A DNA stretch of 64,000 nt, taken from contig JAKGHH010000002.1 of the NCBI GenBank assembly GCA_022828595.1, forward strand, positions 40,270,222 through 40,334,221, read 5' to 3'. Both the position numbers and the translations under genes were made by a program. The notes below the pieces were generated by a model, which was not told where the DNA came from, did no database searches, and saw only the letters and a list, made by a program, of their open reading frames with translations. The DNA comes from Nelumbo lutea. Taxonomy: Eukaryota > Streptophyta > Magnoliopsida > Proteales > Nelumbonaceae. Below are positions 45,601 through 54,279 of this stretch, piece after piece. The first letter of the stretch is position 1, and each line of letters starts with the position of its first letter.

Positions 45601-45732
45601 AGGTTGAGTATTGGAATCTGTGGAGAAATGAGAATAGTTGCTAGTGATGATAGGAGAGAAAACAAAATGTCTATTTGTATTATTGATATAGGATGGAAGC
45701 ACAAAAAGGCGCTTCACCACCGAGCGATACAT
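33691..45732 (-). CDS. COQ9: Ubiquinone biosynthesis protein COQ9, mitochondrial (complete, six exons)
   Basis: COQ9 is a lipid-binding protein of the mitochondrial matrix that presents the ubiquinone precursor to the COQ7 hydroxylase. Exons on minus: 45732-45409, 45193-45086, 34631-34473, 34373-34202, 33963-33890 and 33771-33691. They total 918 bases and 305 residues, with GT-AG introns and phases that join. Residues 1-60 are rich in Arg, Ser and Asn and lack acids at first ([10 protein letters not shown]), as in a mitochondrial presequence. Exon 2 carries [20 protein letters not shown], then [12 protein letters not shown], the conserved TetR-like helix pair. Exon 3 begins [19 protein letters not shown]. 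Exon 4 has [20 protein letters not shown] and MLTDNSP. Exon 5 continues [18 protein letters not shown]. The last exon ends in the amphipathic [13 protein letters not shown] helix. No stop or frameshift, so it is probably functional. Intron 2 is 10,454 bases and full of transposons. Confidence 0.95.
35073..36424 (-). mobile_element. L1-type LINE 3' fragment with RNase H, interrupted by a hAT element
   Basis: On minus: zinc-binding domain end at about 36370-36240 ([15 protein letters not shown]), then RNase H ([39 protein letters not shown]). The hAT element at 35321-35826 then intervenes, and RNase H resumes at 35320 ([20 protein letters not shown]). The 3' tail is near 35073-35100. It has stops. 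Confidence 0.8.
35321..35826. mobile_element. hAT-like element of the TTGTTCATC family
   Basis: It starts TAGGGTTGTTCATCAAACTG and ends CCCATGAACACTCCTA. Flanks TATTCAAG and CATTTAAG agree at 6 of 8. GGTTGG-type arms; AT-rich core with AATATGGGAAAGTGGGAAAT. Inserted in the RNase H frame of the surrounding LINE. Confidence 0.8.
36684..37915. other. COQ9 intron 2, unrecognised part
   Basis: No transposon or coding signal that I can name. 37700-37820 contains a low-complexity run of CATTCCC/CATATCC words. Confidence 0.4.
37924..38492. mobile_element. hAT-type element carrying a nested MITE
   Basis: It starts TAGGGGTGTCCACGGTTTGG and ends CAGTTTTTCATGGACAAA, between perfect 8-base copies of GTCAATAA (37916-37923 and 38493-38500). 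The right end has lost part of its inverted repeat. The arms are GGTTTGGTT / AACCAAACC; the core is TATATA-rich. The MITE 38082-38299 is inserted in its left arm. Confidence 0.85.
38082..38299. mobile_element. hAT-type MITE, CAAGGTTC family, copy 2 (nested)
   Basis: It starts CAAGGTTCAAAATATCGATA and ends CCGATACTTTGAACCTTG, between perfect TTTATAAT copies (38074-38081 and 38300-38307). 218 bases, non-coding, with the family's CCGGTTCAGGGGG centre. Confidence 0.95.
38553..38746. mobile_element. hAT-type MITE, CAAGGTTC family, copy 3
   Basis: It starts CAACGTTCAAAGTATC and ends GAAAATTTTAACCTTG. Flanks GTTGTAAC (38545-38552) and GTTGTAAT (38747-38754) differ at one base. It sits inside the LTR of the Gypsy remnant. 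194 bases. Confidence 0.85.
39160..39500 (+). mobile_element. LINE 3' end, 341 bases, RNase H tail and poly-A
   Basis: It encodes the end of RNase H ([31 protein letters not shown]), then a 3' untranslated part and an A-run. Flanked by a perfect 13-base duplication, AGAAATGACTTAT (39147-39159 and 39501-39513). Inserted just behind the primer-binding site of the Gypsy remnant. Extreme 5' truncation. Confidence 0.95.
41850..41925 (+). mobile_element. RTE-type LINE 3' tail with GATGTTGATGA microsatellite
   Basis: AACAGATTGGTGAAACAGGA is followed by CCATATAGTTGGGATAAGGC and a GATGATGTTGATGAGGA run, the usual RTE end. Inserted in the Copia remnant. Confidence 0.75.
42252..42615. mobile_element. 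CAAGGTTC-family MITE as a fused dimer, copy 4
   Basis: Flanked by perfect CATGAAAG copies (42244-42251 and 42616-42623). The first unit runs from CAAGGTTCAACCATTCAAAG to TTTAGAACCTTG (about 42427). The second begins at once with GTACGTATCGCCCGATACG, lacking its own left end, and ends TTTAGAACCTTG at 42615. Only one target duplication surrounds the pair, so the dimer moved as one unit or formed in place. Confidence 0.9.
43346..44040 (-). mobile_element. L1-type LINE 3' fragment inserted in the Copia remnant
   Basis: The 3' poly-A appears as a T-run at 43350-43365 on plus. On minus, 44015-43600 reads as the zinc-binding domain ([34 protein letters not shown]). No RNase H follows; the copy has a short 3' tail. 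Target duplication not found. Confidence 0.8.
44472..44630. other. Possible LTR remnant
   Basis: TGTTGAAAAATGG begins a stretch with CTATAAATAGG at about 44567, which could be an LTR promoter. It borders the Copia remnant, but I cannot find a paired copy. Confidence 0.25.
44631..45084. repeat. 222-base tandem duplication next to COQ9 exon 2
   Basis: Copy 1 at 44631-44852 and copy 2 at 44853-45084 share CATCATTCTCTCTTACAAT, CTACAGTTCTTTCAC, TAGGGG-AGCACCAACAAAAG and GAAACAAGTTTACA. The second copy ends exactly at the exon 2 splice donor (GT at 45085-45084 on minus). Confidence 0.9.
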
Positions 45733-46796
45733 CTCAAAGATGCTAGGAGCATTCAGTGAGATTTAGAGCAAGAGGTTCTGCTTGCAGAAAAGTGGGGGAA
45801 AAAGATCAAAAGCCTTGTAAACAGGTAAGGCATACATCAAAACAGCTCTGCTACAGGTTAAATGTATCTATACACAATTAAGTAAAAACCAATCAGGCAG
45901 CAGCACATAGGAAAAAAACATAGACCAAACATAAGAACAACAAACATAGAAGGCATGCATCAAAACAATTTTGCTACAGGTTAGAAAAGGCATACATCAA
46001 AACCATTCTGCTACAGATTAATGTTATCTTTAATGTGGACAAGAAAAATTAACAGTGCATACTACACTGAACAGAAAAGACATACACAAATAGGTGTACT
46101 ATAAAGCATATATAATTCTTGTTGTGAGTTCAAAAACCTAGTTGGTTACTTTCCCAACAAACTAGAAGCAGAACCTGACCACACAGGTATGTCAACAAGG
46201 AGCCCACATTTGTAGCTTAAAAGCACCATGGTAGAACTAAGATGAGAAAAACTTGCACAGGTTATACCGGATTGAAGAGATCATAGGTAAAACGATCACA
46301 TATTTATAACGATTACAGATATTAGTGGGTTGGGTTAAGTGGTAAACCTGCATTGAACCAATCCTATCATATTAGGGTTGGGTCAGCCTTAAAAGGGTTT
46401 AGGGTTGGTTGTATCTTTATAATCTTTTTCTTCAGTTTTCCTTTTTTTTCTTTTTTTTTTTTTTACTTTCTTATAAATATCAATCTTCTATAATTTTTCA
46501 GCACATAAAAAACAAGAAACTAAAACATTTAGACAAAATAGAAATCAGGGGATAATCAATATCCTGATGGTGAGCAATGAATGCAAATGATCCACAACAG
46601 AAGGGAACAAAGTTGTATCTGATGTGTGATCCATAAAGGGAAGATGCCAACTACACACATAGGTGTAATTGATAGCAAAACTGATCTGCAATTAACTCAT
46701 AAAAAAACAGAAAAAACTGGTATGCAATTAACAAAATGCCTACTTTGAGAACTTGAACAAATTGAAACAAGGACACCAGTGCATTAGATGCTAAGT
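45733..46796. promoter_or_regulatory. COQ9 upstream region
   Basis: No clear TATA box. A 33-base motif GGCATACATCAAAAC...CTGCTACAG occurs three times (about 45829, 45952 and 45989). 46330-46420 has GGGTTGGG repeats like hAT arms. T-runs at 46441-46465. Otherwise nothing recognised. Confidence 0.35.
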
Positions 46797-46815
46797 AATC
46801 AAAATATTTAAAACA

Positions 46816-48095
46816 GAGCATCCTAACAAGGCTAATACATTGGTCAAAAACCCTGAACTCCTTACAGTTTTTCACTTTTGATGACTTCTGGAAGAACTGG
46901 TTGGAAGTGGCAAATAGTTCTACAGGAAGAAGCAGATCCATTACAGCTTGGACTCCACCTTTGGAAGGGTTTATAAAACTGAATTTTGATGGGACCAATC
47001 AGGATAATCCTGGCTTGTATGGAGTAGGTGGGAGTCTTGAGAAATGAGGAAGGCTCTGTCTTATCTTTGTTTTTGGGGCCTGTGGGTATAGAAGACTCCA
47101 CTAGGGCTAAGTTGCTTGCTGCTGTACAAGGCATACAGATTGCAAATCAACTTGGGATTAGAGGTGTAAAACGGGCCATGCTGGGCCAGCACGGCATGGC
47201 CCGCATGCGGCCTGTGCAAAGTGTGGGCCGTGCTTCCCTCCCCTGGGATACTTTGGGGGGTTGGCCTGGCACGGCCCATGGCCCAACCGCCCAAGCCCAC
47301 GGGGATTCATGCCGTGCTGCAAGCTGGGCTGGTCCACGGGCTGAGCCTAGGGTCAGGCTGGGCCAAGCCATGTTTTTAAAAATTAAAAAAAATAATGAAA
47401 ATTTTAACATAAATTAAAAAAAATAGACAAAAAATTAAAAAAGATCTTAAAATTTTAATTTTTTATGAACTTTGATGTATACAATTGTTTATATATGTAA
47501 TAATAAAATTGAAAATAAAATTTTATATTATATATTACATATAGTATATAATATATAATATATTCATATTATATTATATATATATATGGACCGTGCCGCT
47601 CGATTGTGTTGTGCTATGCCAGCCCATGGGCCTAAAACCCTACGTCTGGCATGGCCCATACAACCATGCTGTGCTTGGCACAGCCCGCAGTCCGTCGTGC
47701 CGGACCAGCTCAAAATCGTGTCAAACCGCAAACGACATGACCCAATTTACACCTCTACTTGGGATGAACAACTTAGTCATAGAGGGTGATTCTATGGTGG
47801 TTGTGGGGTGGTTGCCGAAGTCGGATTCTGTTACTTGGAAGTATAGAGATCCACTAAAGAAAATTAAGTGGCTGACTTTGCATATGACTAACAAGGGTGA
47901 ACAGGCCTCTGCTAATGCAATGGCATATTTGTTAGCCAAACAAGGGGCTGCTAGGGATTCTCTTTCTTGGGCTGTGTTGTAATTTTCAGTTTCAGCTTTA
48001 ATTGTATAAGGGTGATGCTGCATCTCGTTCCCCCCTTGGGATGCTTGTATCAGTTTTTATCCTTTGATAATAAACTCAAATTCATTTATCAAAGA
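46816..48095 (+). mobile_element. L1-type LINE 3' end with RNase H, interrupted by a hAT element
   Basis: Flanked by a perfect 19-base duplication (46797-46815 and 48096-48114, beginning AATCAAAATATTTAAAA). It encodes RNase H: FIKLNFDGTNQDNPG, GVLRNEEGSVLSLFLG, TRAKLLAAVQG, a break at 47159-47765, then LVIEGDSMVVVGWLP and ANAMAYLLAKQGAAR. Removing the hAT element and one target copy would leave the frame continuous. Without it the LINE copy is 673 bases. Confidence 0.95.
47159..47757. mobile_element. hAT-type non-autonomous element, TAGAGGTGTAAA ends
   Basis: Perfect 12-base terminal repeats TAGAGGTGTAAA / TTTACACCTCTA, between perfect CTTGGGAT copies (47151-47158 and 47758-47765). GGCCCATGGGCC-type arms, AT-rich core at 47380-47590. 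Open frames within the arms are not genes. Inserted in the LINE's RNase H. Confidence 0.97.
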
Positions 48096-48444
48096 AATCA
48101 AAATATTTAAAACACACAAATAAGACACAAAGATGCATGAAAAAGATTCCGATCAAAGTTTAGCATAGTTATATTGGAGATATACAACAAGCGGATTCTA
48201 TAAGGAAAATGCAAAAGTGTGAGAATATAAAAAAAGATAACAATGAATATTTTAGTAATTATTCATAAATGTCTCTCAAAATCAAGAAGCTGAATAACTA
48301 CCAACTAAGAATGACCCACAGTAAGAACATATTCTTTTTGCTTTCTTAGTGGGTCAGATTACCATGCAGAACTACCAATAAGAAAAAATGATTGGTCTGC
48401 AGAACTGTACAAACAATAACCCAAAAACGAAAACATTATAACTT

Positions 48445-49823
48445 TTTTTTTATTGAAAATAGTAACTTCATTAAACAAAACTTAAAATAAAACTGTCACC
48501 CTAGAGTAGGGTTTGAGGTACAATCACCGAGTCACACAACTTCCCAGAACATGTTCCCCCTAACAGCCCACTGTTAAGCTAATGTATCCGCTAAACCATT
48601 AGATGATCTTCTTATCCACTTGAAGTAGACACCAATCTCTCTTGTTAGGCTGATAATTTCCCTCATCGACTGCCTATGTATCCATGCCCCCAAATAACCT
48701 GATTGCAGCCACCCCATTACCAGCTTTGAATCCCCTTCTACTTCTACTTGTTGTAGTCCTAGCTGCTTTGCGTATCTTACACAGTTACACCTTGTAGTAA
48801 TGTCATTATTTTCGCCCTCAAAGAGTCGCCCACACCCAATGTTTTAAAAATCGACCCAGAGGCCGAACCGTTTTTGCCTCCGGGTTGCGGGTCACCGGTT
48901 TGACCCGCCAGGTCGAACGGTTCAGACCGTGCCATGTTAGTGCATATATGTATTAAGTATATATATATATATATATATATATAAGTGTGTGTGTGTATAT
49001 ATATGTATAAATATTTATTTTAGCAATAAATAATGTATAAATATGTTTTAGATGGTTATATGTATTATTTTGTATTTAATTTATGTTTTTTTAATTCAGT
49101 TTTTAATTTTTTATTTATAAAAATATTAAAAATTGCAATTTGAGGCCAAAAAGGGTTTTTTTTCATGAAAATAGTGGGGCAAGGCACCTACGGAAATTTG
49201 GGACACAGATCTCGAAAAGTTATCCAAAATAAAATAAAATAAAAAAACACCCCAATTGGACATTGGAGTGCAAAGTTATGACCTCCAAAAGTTTACGTGC
49301 ATTGAGTGTGCAACCCACAACCCGGTCACTGGGTCAAATGGGTCAACGATCAAACCGGACAGGTCAAACTGTTCTTGACCAATTCAATGGTTTTGATCGT
49401 TTGATAGGTCTTGACTGAACTGGACCCAGAATCCTGGTCGGGCGATGGTTCGAATGGTTCGACCGGCCGGCTCAACGACGGGTTGAAAACATTGCCCATA
49501 CCTATTGGGCCCGAGAACAATGTTAAAATTCTGCCTTCTCCATCTCTGAAGACACCCTTATACCAGAGGGTCCTGGGTTGCCTAAAGAACTACCATCAGC
49601 TTTATTCTGTTTTGAGTTGGTGGGGACCAAAATTCCTATAACACAGGTTTAAGGGCGCTTAAATTTGCCACAACACCCTAATTCCTATAAATATCTTCAG
49701 CTGAGAAGTCTCTAAGTACATGCAGAAAGTGTGGCCACTTCACGCAGATTCAAGTGTCGGAACTTAAGTCCGTATAAGTCCACCCTTCCCAAGATCCCGA
49801 ATATCCAGGACATTATAACTTGA
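48445..49823 (-). mobile_element. L1-type LINE 3' end with RNase H, minus strand, interrupted by a hAT element
   Basis: Flanked by a perfect 16-base repeat GAAAACATTATAACTT (48429-48444 and 49824-49839). 3' tail T-run at 48443-48450. On minus, RNase H reads GVFRDGEGRILTLFSG at about 49560-49510, is broken by the hAT element, then resumes at 48830 (DSLRAK...) to ADTLA near 48580. 49650-49823 has no LINE similarity that I can see and contains a copy of the outside flank (see findings). Confidence 0.8.
48837..49494. mobile_element. hAT-type element, CAATGTTTTAAAA ends
   Basis: It starts CAATGTTTTAAAAATCGACC and ends GGGTTGAAAACATTG. Flanks CCCACACC (48829-48836) and CCCATACC (49495-49502) differ at one base. 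Arms of CCGGTTTGACC / GGTCAAACCGG; AT core including a long (AT)n at 48958-48983. 658 bases, non-coding. Confidence 0.92.
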
Positions 49824-49953
49824 GAAAACATTATAACTTGACAAACTTGAGAAAACAGATTTTCAAGTCTGAGGGTGGCCGCTTCATGCAGAAAGTGTCG
49901 GAACTTAAGTCCGTATAAGTCCACCCCTCCCAAGATCCCGAATAGCCAGGACC
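49753..49953. repeat. Direct repeat, spacing 141 bases
   Basis: AGTGTCGGAACTTAAGTCCG begins at 49753 and 49894. The match continues for about 58 bases to CCAGGAC with two or three changes. The preceding GTGGCC-CTTCA-GCAGA is also shared. Confidence 0.85.
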
Positions 49954-50357
49954 AGCATTGAGTAATAACCTTCACATTAGTTTGACAAGTTGCTGCAGAA
50001 ATCATCTTAAGAATAAAAGAAACAACATAAACTTCTAGTGGGTCAATTGAATTCATGCTACCCATCAATGTCCATAGTGACTTGAATGATCATAAGAGCA
50101 AACGCATTTGATAAGAAAAGCAATTACACAAGATCATGATTAATTCAATCCCAAGAATAGCTTGAGCTGATTGCTTACAAGAATGCTGCCAGAGAGAGAC
50201 ACTGCCAAAAGGAGTTCACTTGGGTCATGTTTGGTTCAATTCTCATTTTATCTCATCTTTACCTAGAATGAAATTCTATGATGGGCAAGAATTGGAAAAA
50301 ATGAGCATAATGAGAAAATATTGCTGTGAACCTGATGACGCAAAAAAAAGTGTGAAT
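49954..50357. other. Intergenic DNA, nothing recognised
   Basis: No gene. 50240-50350 with 51055-51110 may be a host MITE: its AATTGGAATGAGA-like words continue after the retroposon described next. Confidence 0.35.
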
Positions 50358-50368
50358 GAATTCTGTTT

Positions 50369-51049
50369 TGCATGCTTTTTTTTGTAGTGGGATACCAAAT
50401 TGTTGTCTTTGGGTAGCTTTGTTGACAGTTTGGGACCAGGGGTATTTTCGTCATTTTATAAGTCAGGTTTTTGGTCAGGGGCAGTTGGGTGCATTTCTGT
50501 TGGGCTTTGGTCTCTTGGGTCATTTTGTAACAAAAGTTATTTTTTTAGGGCTCATTTGAAGTTAGTTTTGTTCTTAAGGAGTTGCTTGTGAGAGGGAAAC
50601 ATCCTAGGGGCTTATGTGTAAATATCTTAACTAGCTTTTCCAGCAAGCCAGTGGGTCTTATAAAAGAGAAGGGGGCTGTTTCTATAGGGGTCTATTTTGG
50701 TTCTTTCTCTCTTGTTTGAGCTGTAGCTCAGCCCCAGCTAAGGTTTTCAAGTATTGGAAGCTTGGGTTTTGAGGAGTCGATCCATTTTGGCACCTTCCGG
50801 TCCCTCCATCACTGTGTGTCCGTGCAGGAGGCCAGCTTGCTGCCATTGTTACTGTAGTGAAACTGTTCCAGGAGGAGTTTTACTTCAGGTTCAGGTCTGA
50901 AATCCCTAAAAATCCAATTTATTTTGTTGTTTTCAGCTTGGTATTTCTTGTGATTATTGTTGTATACTTGAGGTACTGCATGTAATTTGTCATTTGTCTT
51001 TCTGTCCACATCAGAACCAAATGCTTTTTTCCAAAAAAAAAAAAAAAAA
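50369..51049 (+). mobile_element. Unidentified retroposed sequence with poly-A tail
   Basis: About 680 bases end in a run of 17 A (51033-51049). GAATTCT-TTTT occurs just before the element (50358-50369) and right after the A-run (51050-51061), as a target duplication with small differences. It contains CTTATAAAAGAG and a Gly/Phe-rich open stretch, but no LINE domain. It could be a LINE leader, a SINE-like element or a retrocopied transcript. Confidence 0.55.
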
Positions 51050-51061
51050 GAATTCTTTTTG

Positions 51062-52500
51062 AGGCAAGAATGAGAATGAATTTAGATTTGTATGGTTACA
51101 ATTTCCAATCTCATTCCTTTTGAATTAACATTTTGTGCTATATTTAGGTGTGATTATTTGTAGCCCAGATTGGGCCTAAGTTTTGTTTTCAGCCTGGCCT
51201 GGGCTGCCTGGGCCCACATTAATAATTACTTACCATGTGGGTCCCGCACATAAAACCTCATTTATATGCTTTATCATTCCATTGCAAAAAAAAAAGAAAG
51301 GAAAAAGAAAAAAATTCCAATTCTACCACTATAATATATTGGTTAATTTAACTAGGCCAATTTTAAAACAAATCATGAACTTCTACTAATTGGAACTCAA
51401 AATTTAGAATTATATAACAAAAAATAAATAAGGATCCAACTCCTAGTACAACAACTAATCACTCATCAGCCATAAGTAAATCAACGCAATTATAAGGCAT
51501 GACAAAAATCAAAAGATAGAACTATTTGTTGTCTTTAGGCCTAAGATTAAGAAACAAAATGTAAGCTAGACAAATCTATCCAAATAGTGAAATTAATACA
51601 GGTCAGTGCTATCATAATGTGTTGAGAAATGCTTTATGCTCTGGATGCCTTTGAGATTTTGACAGTTTTTTTTCCAAAACTTCCTATATGAGCAAGAGTT
51701 GCTAATCAGCAAAAAGTTACCTTAGCAACATGCCATGTCCTTAATGATAGATCAATGTATGCAAATATGTTTCTTCAACAACATGAAACCACCTATCATG
51801 CCAAAGTGGCTTGGATACAAATATGCAATTCCTGCCACTTTAACATGACAATCTCAAACTCGCCTTGACTAATCTATATGCATAAACAAGTGTTTAGGTT
51901 ATCCAAAAAAAAGTGACCTAAGTTAAGAGCCAAGCAAAATGCAGAAGACACTGGAAGTGTGGTGCCAATAAGATCATGAATCAAATTTAAGAACCTATAC
52001 TCAAAGCATTAGAAGGAGAATTATATGTTGCAAACCAGAAACAAAGTATTACTCTGTGCTTGCTAACCAGATGGCCCTGGTCGCAACTAGAAGTTTGGGT
52101 GCTCCCAACCTAAAGTCATAGTTGGAATTGATCACATGCAAACCACTTTTAGCAACTATAAGCAGATGGCTCTGCTTGCAATCGTCAGAACTGTTGCCCC
52201 AAATAGAAGGGACAAGTTTGGGTGCTCCCAACCTGACCTCAAAACTATTTTTTTCCTTGTCTTTAATTCTTATAGACAAATTACCAAATTACAAACTAAG
52301 TCCGCATCATAAACTATAATAGAACAACTCACACAATATAACAAGGAACAAAAGAAAATAAATACATATAGCTTTTTAGGACTTGCTGAAATCAAACCAT
52401 CTGAACAAACTTTGGAAATGACCCAAACAATAAATTCTTGTCCACATGGCTCTGGGGTTTTGGTGTTGAGATTGATGCACTTTAACAAGAGTAATTCCAA
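51062..52500. other. Intergenic DNA
   Basis: No gene recognised. A GTTTGGGTGCTCCCAACCT word appears at 52092 and 52208. Minus-strand 52380-52500 may continue the PPR remnant, but this is uncertain. Confidence 0.35.
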
Positions 52501-52530
52501 GTAAATATGGTGTTAGCTTGTATGCCACTT

Positions 52531-52870
52531 TCAACCAACACGTTGTATAGCATACTCATTCAACCTTGCCCTCAAATAACCATTCAAGATTGACATCCAT
52601 GAAACAGCATATCCTTTTTTTTTTTTGATAAATAATGAATCAATACATCTTTCCATCATTCTATCTACCACCTTACGAGCCTCCAATAATTTACCAACTC
52701 TCAGATAACTAGAAATCAAATTATTATCTACAAACATCACAGGAGTTCTTAAACATTTTATAATGATTGCATGTAATCTTCTAACTTCTTTCACAGCATA
52801 GGATGATCAAATAAGGAAGCAAGCACATCAGGATCCCTCAACATAGAACCGAATAAATTGACTCTTGGGT
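52531..52870 (-). pseudogene. PPR protein pseudogene fragment
   Basis: On minus: KEVRRLHAIIIKCL, VDNNLISSYLRVGKLLEARK and, after an insertion, AVSWMSILNGYLRARLNE. This is the helix-turn-helix repeat pattern of plant pentatricopeptide proteins that edit or process organelle RNA. Upstream, DPDVLAS is separated by a frameshift and a stop. A 38-base insertion ending in an A-run interrupts the repeat between MMERC and YAV. Only about three repeats remain, so it is a remnant. Confidence 0.7.
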
Positions 52871-53179
52871 TTTGTGTAGAATGGGGAACATGGTAGAGGT
52901 TATCTGAGAGTCAAAAACTATGATATTTTATGAGATTCTTGTACTACTTCTAGTTTGTCCTAATCTGTCTGCTCTCTTTTGGTGATTAGGATGGTTGAGG
53001 AAACAACAAGCTAGTTAAAATTTAGGAATGTATAAGAAGCGGGTGAAAGCATTGCAGGGATTAGCCGTTTTCACGGGAACACAGACGATTTGAATCTATG
53101 ATGATCCCTATTGTTATTGCCCTAAGCAAAGAAAAGGAAGAGAGAGGAGCAAGGAGCAAAATCAGAGGGCAAGCTCTTA

Positions 53180-53421
53180 CCAGATTCCACTCTATTGCTA
53201 AGACAGTTGTGAATAGCTCGGAGAGAGAGAGAGGGGAGGGGGGCGCAGTCCAAGGAAGAATGAGAATTGGCAGCTTGGGCACGCTGATTCGATTTTTGTG
53301 CCATAGGGCCACTTTTCATTTTTAAAAAAGGAGGCCCATGGCAAGAATTTTGAATCCAAACGCTTACATCTTGATCATTGTTGCCCAGCCTTTGCCGTCT
53401 GCCGGTGGAAAAGACGGCCAA
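53180..53421 (-). CDS. Unidentified exon-like open frame
   Basis: An open minus-strand frame (MAVFSTGRRQRLGNNDQDVS ... LSLRAIHNCLSNRVES) ends at a good donor sequence, CTG|GTAAGAG, near 53185. An internal Met precedes AQKSNQRAQAANSHSSLDCA. I recognise no domain and find no second exon. Part of the frame is a CT microsatellite. It may be a first exon, or chance. Confidence 0.25.
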
Positions 53422-53429
53422 GTAACCTA

Positions 53430-54045
53430 TATTATCACTTTAAGATTCTTTTAAACATGGGTAACATGGCTTTGTTATCAACAGTAGGAAGGAGCCTTTC
53501 CCTCCTTCCATGGGGGATAAAATATTTTCCAAGAGCTTTAGCCATTGACACTACTGTTCTGTTACCAGAATCCTGAAATTTAATCCGAAATATATGCGTA
53601 ACGTTAATTAATTCAAATTGAAGTTTGCAATGAATCGTTCCTAACTTAAATGAACACCGGATTCAAGATTTGATGCCTGTTAGTTTGAGCTTAGAATTGA
53701 GGAGAGGGTAGGAATTAGATGAAGATTGAGAGAGTGAGCGAGCCACAGAGAGAGAGAGAGAGAGAGATCATACCTGAAATGAAACACAATCACTTGCTCG
53801 GAGCTCCGACGGAGACAGAGAGACAGAGAGCTTCTACGCGGCTACGAACATCAAGACGAGCCACGTTGCTCGGGAGAACGAGGTATACTTCGATTCCGGA
53901 TTATGTGGGCTCTTGTAACCAAGCACGTGTCCCTGCTTGCTAGTAGTGGTGCTGGTCGTACCTATGATAATGGCTATAGTTTAGGCTCACGCCCGGTCTA
54001 ATTCGGGTTCAGGCTTAGAACGTTTATACATAGCCCATTGTGTAT
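53430..54045. other. Possible minus-strand leader with GA/CT tract
   Basis: 53749-53769 is a GA run. On minus, TTTCATTTCAG|GTATGATC near 53770 could be a donor of a non-coding exon. From 53950 the sequence looks like a hAT arm (GGCTCACGCCCGG). Nothing firm. Confidence 0.25.
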
Positions 54046-54273
54046 CAAGGTTTAAAATGTCGATACAAGAATATATATCGGTAGGCCTGTATTGGTATTT
54101 TTTATTTTATTTTTATTTTTTATCAAATCTGATTCAAAGGGGCTGGTCTACCCTTGAACCACTTGCCGACCCGAAACACCTCTTAGAGTGTATCGGGAAG
54201 GGTCTGATATGACATATATCAGGACAGGGTAGTCCGATAGAAGTATATCGCATAATACATCAACCTGAGATCT
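54046..54273. mobile_element. CAAGGTTC-family MITE, decayed copy 5
   Basis: It starts CAAGGTTTAAAATGTCGATA and keeps the centre (CAAAGGGGCTGG, TATCGGGAAGGG). The right end is reduced to CATCAACCTGA and no target duplication is visible. Confidence 0.6.
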
Positions 54274-54279
54274 CATCTA

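Noticed and set aside
45351..45704. 117-codon minus-strand frame with a His run
   Set aside because: Alternative frame over COQ9 exon 1; the COQ9 frame has the presequence and the correct donor.
47028..47417. 129-codon plus-strand frame
   Set aside because: It joins the LINE RNase H to the repeat arm of the hAT element at 47159; not a gene.
50719..50800. tRNA-like A and B boxes (TAGCTCAG, GAGTCGATCC)
   Set aside because: No tRNA fold can be drawn, and the retroposed unit starts 350 bases earlier; kept only as a remark.
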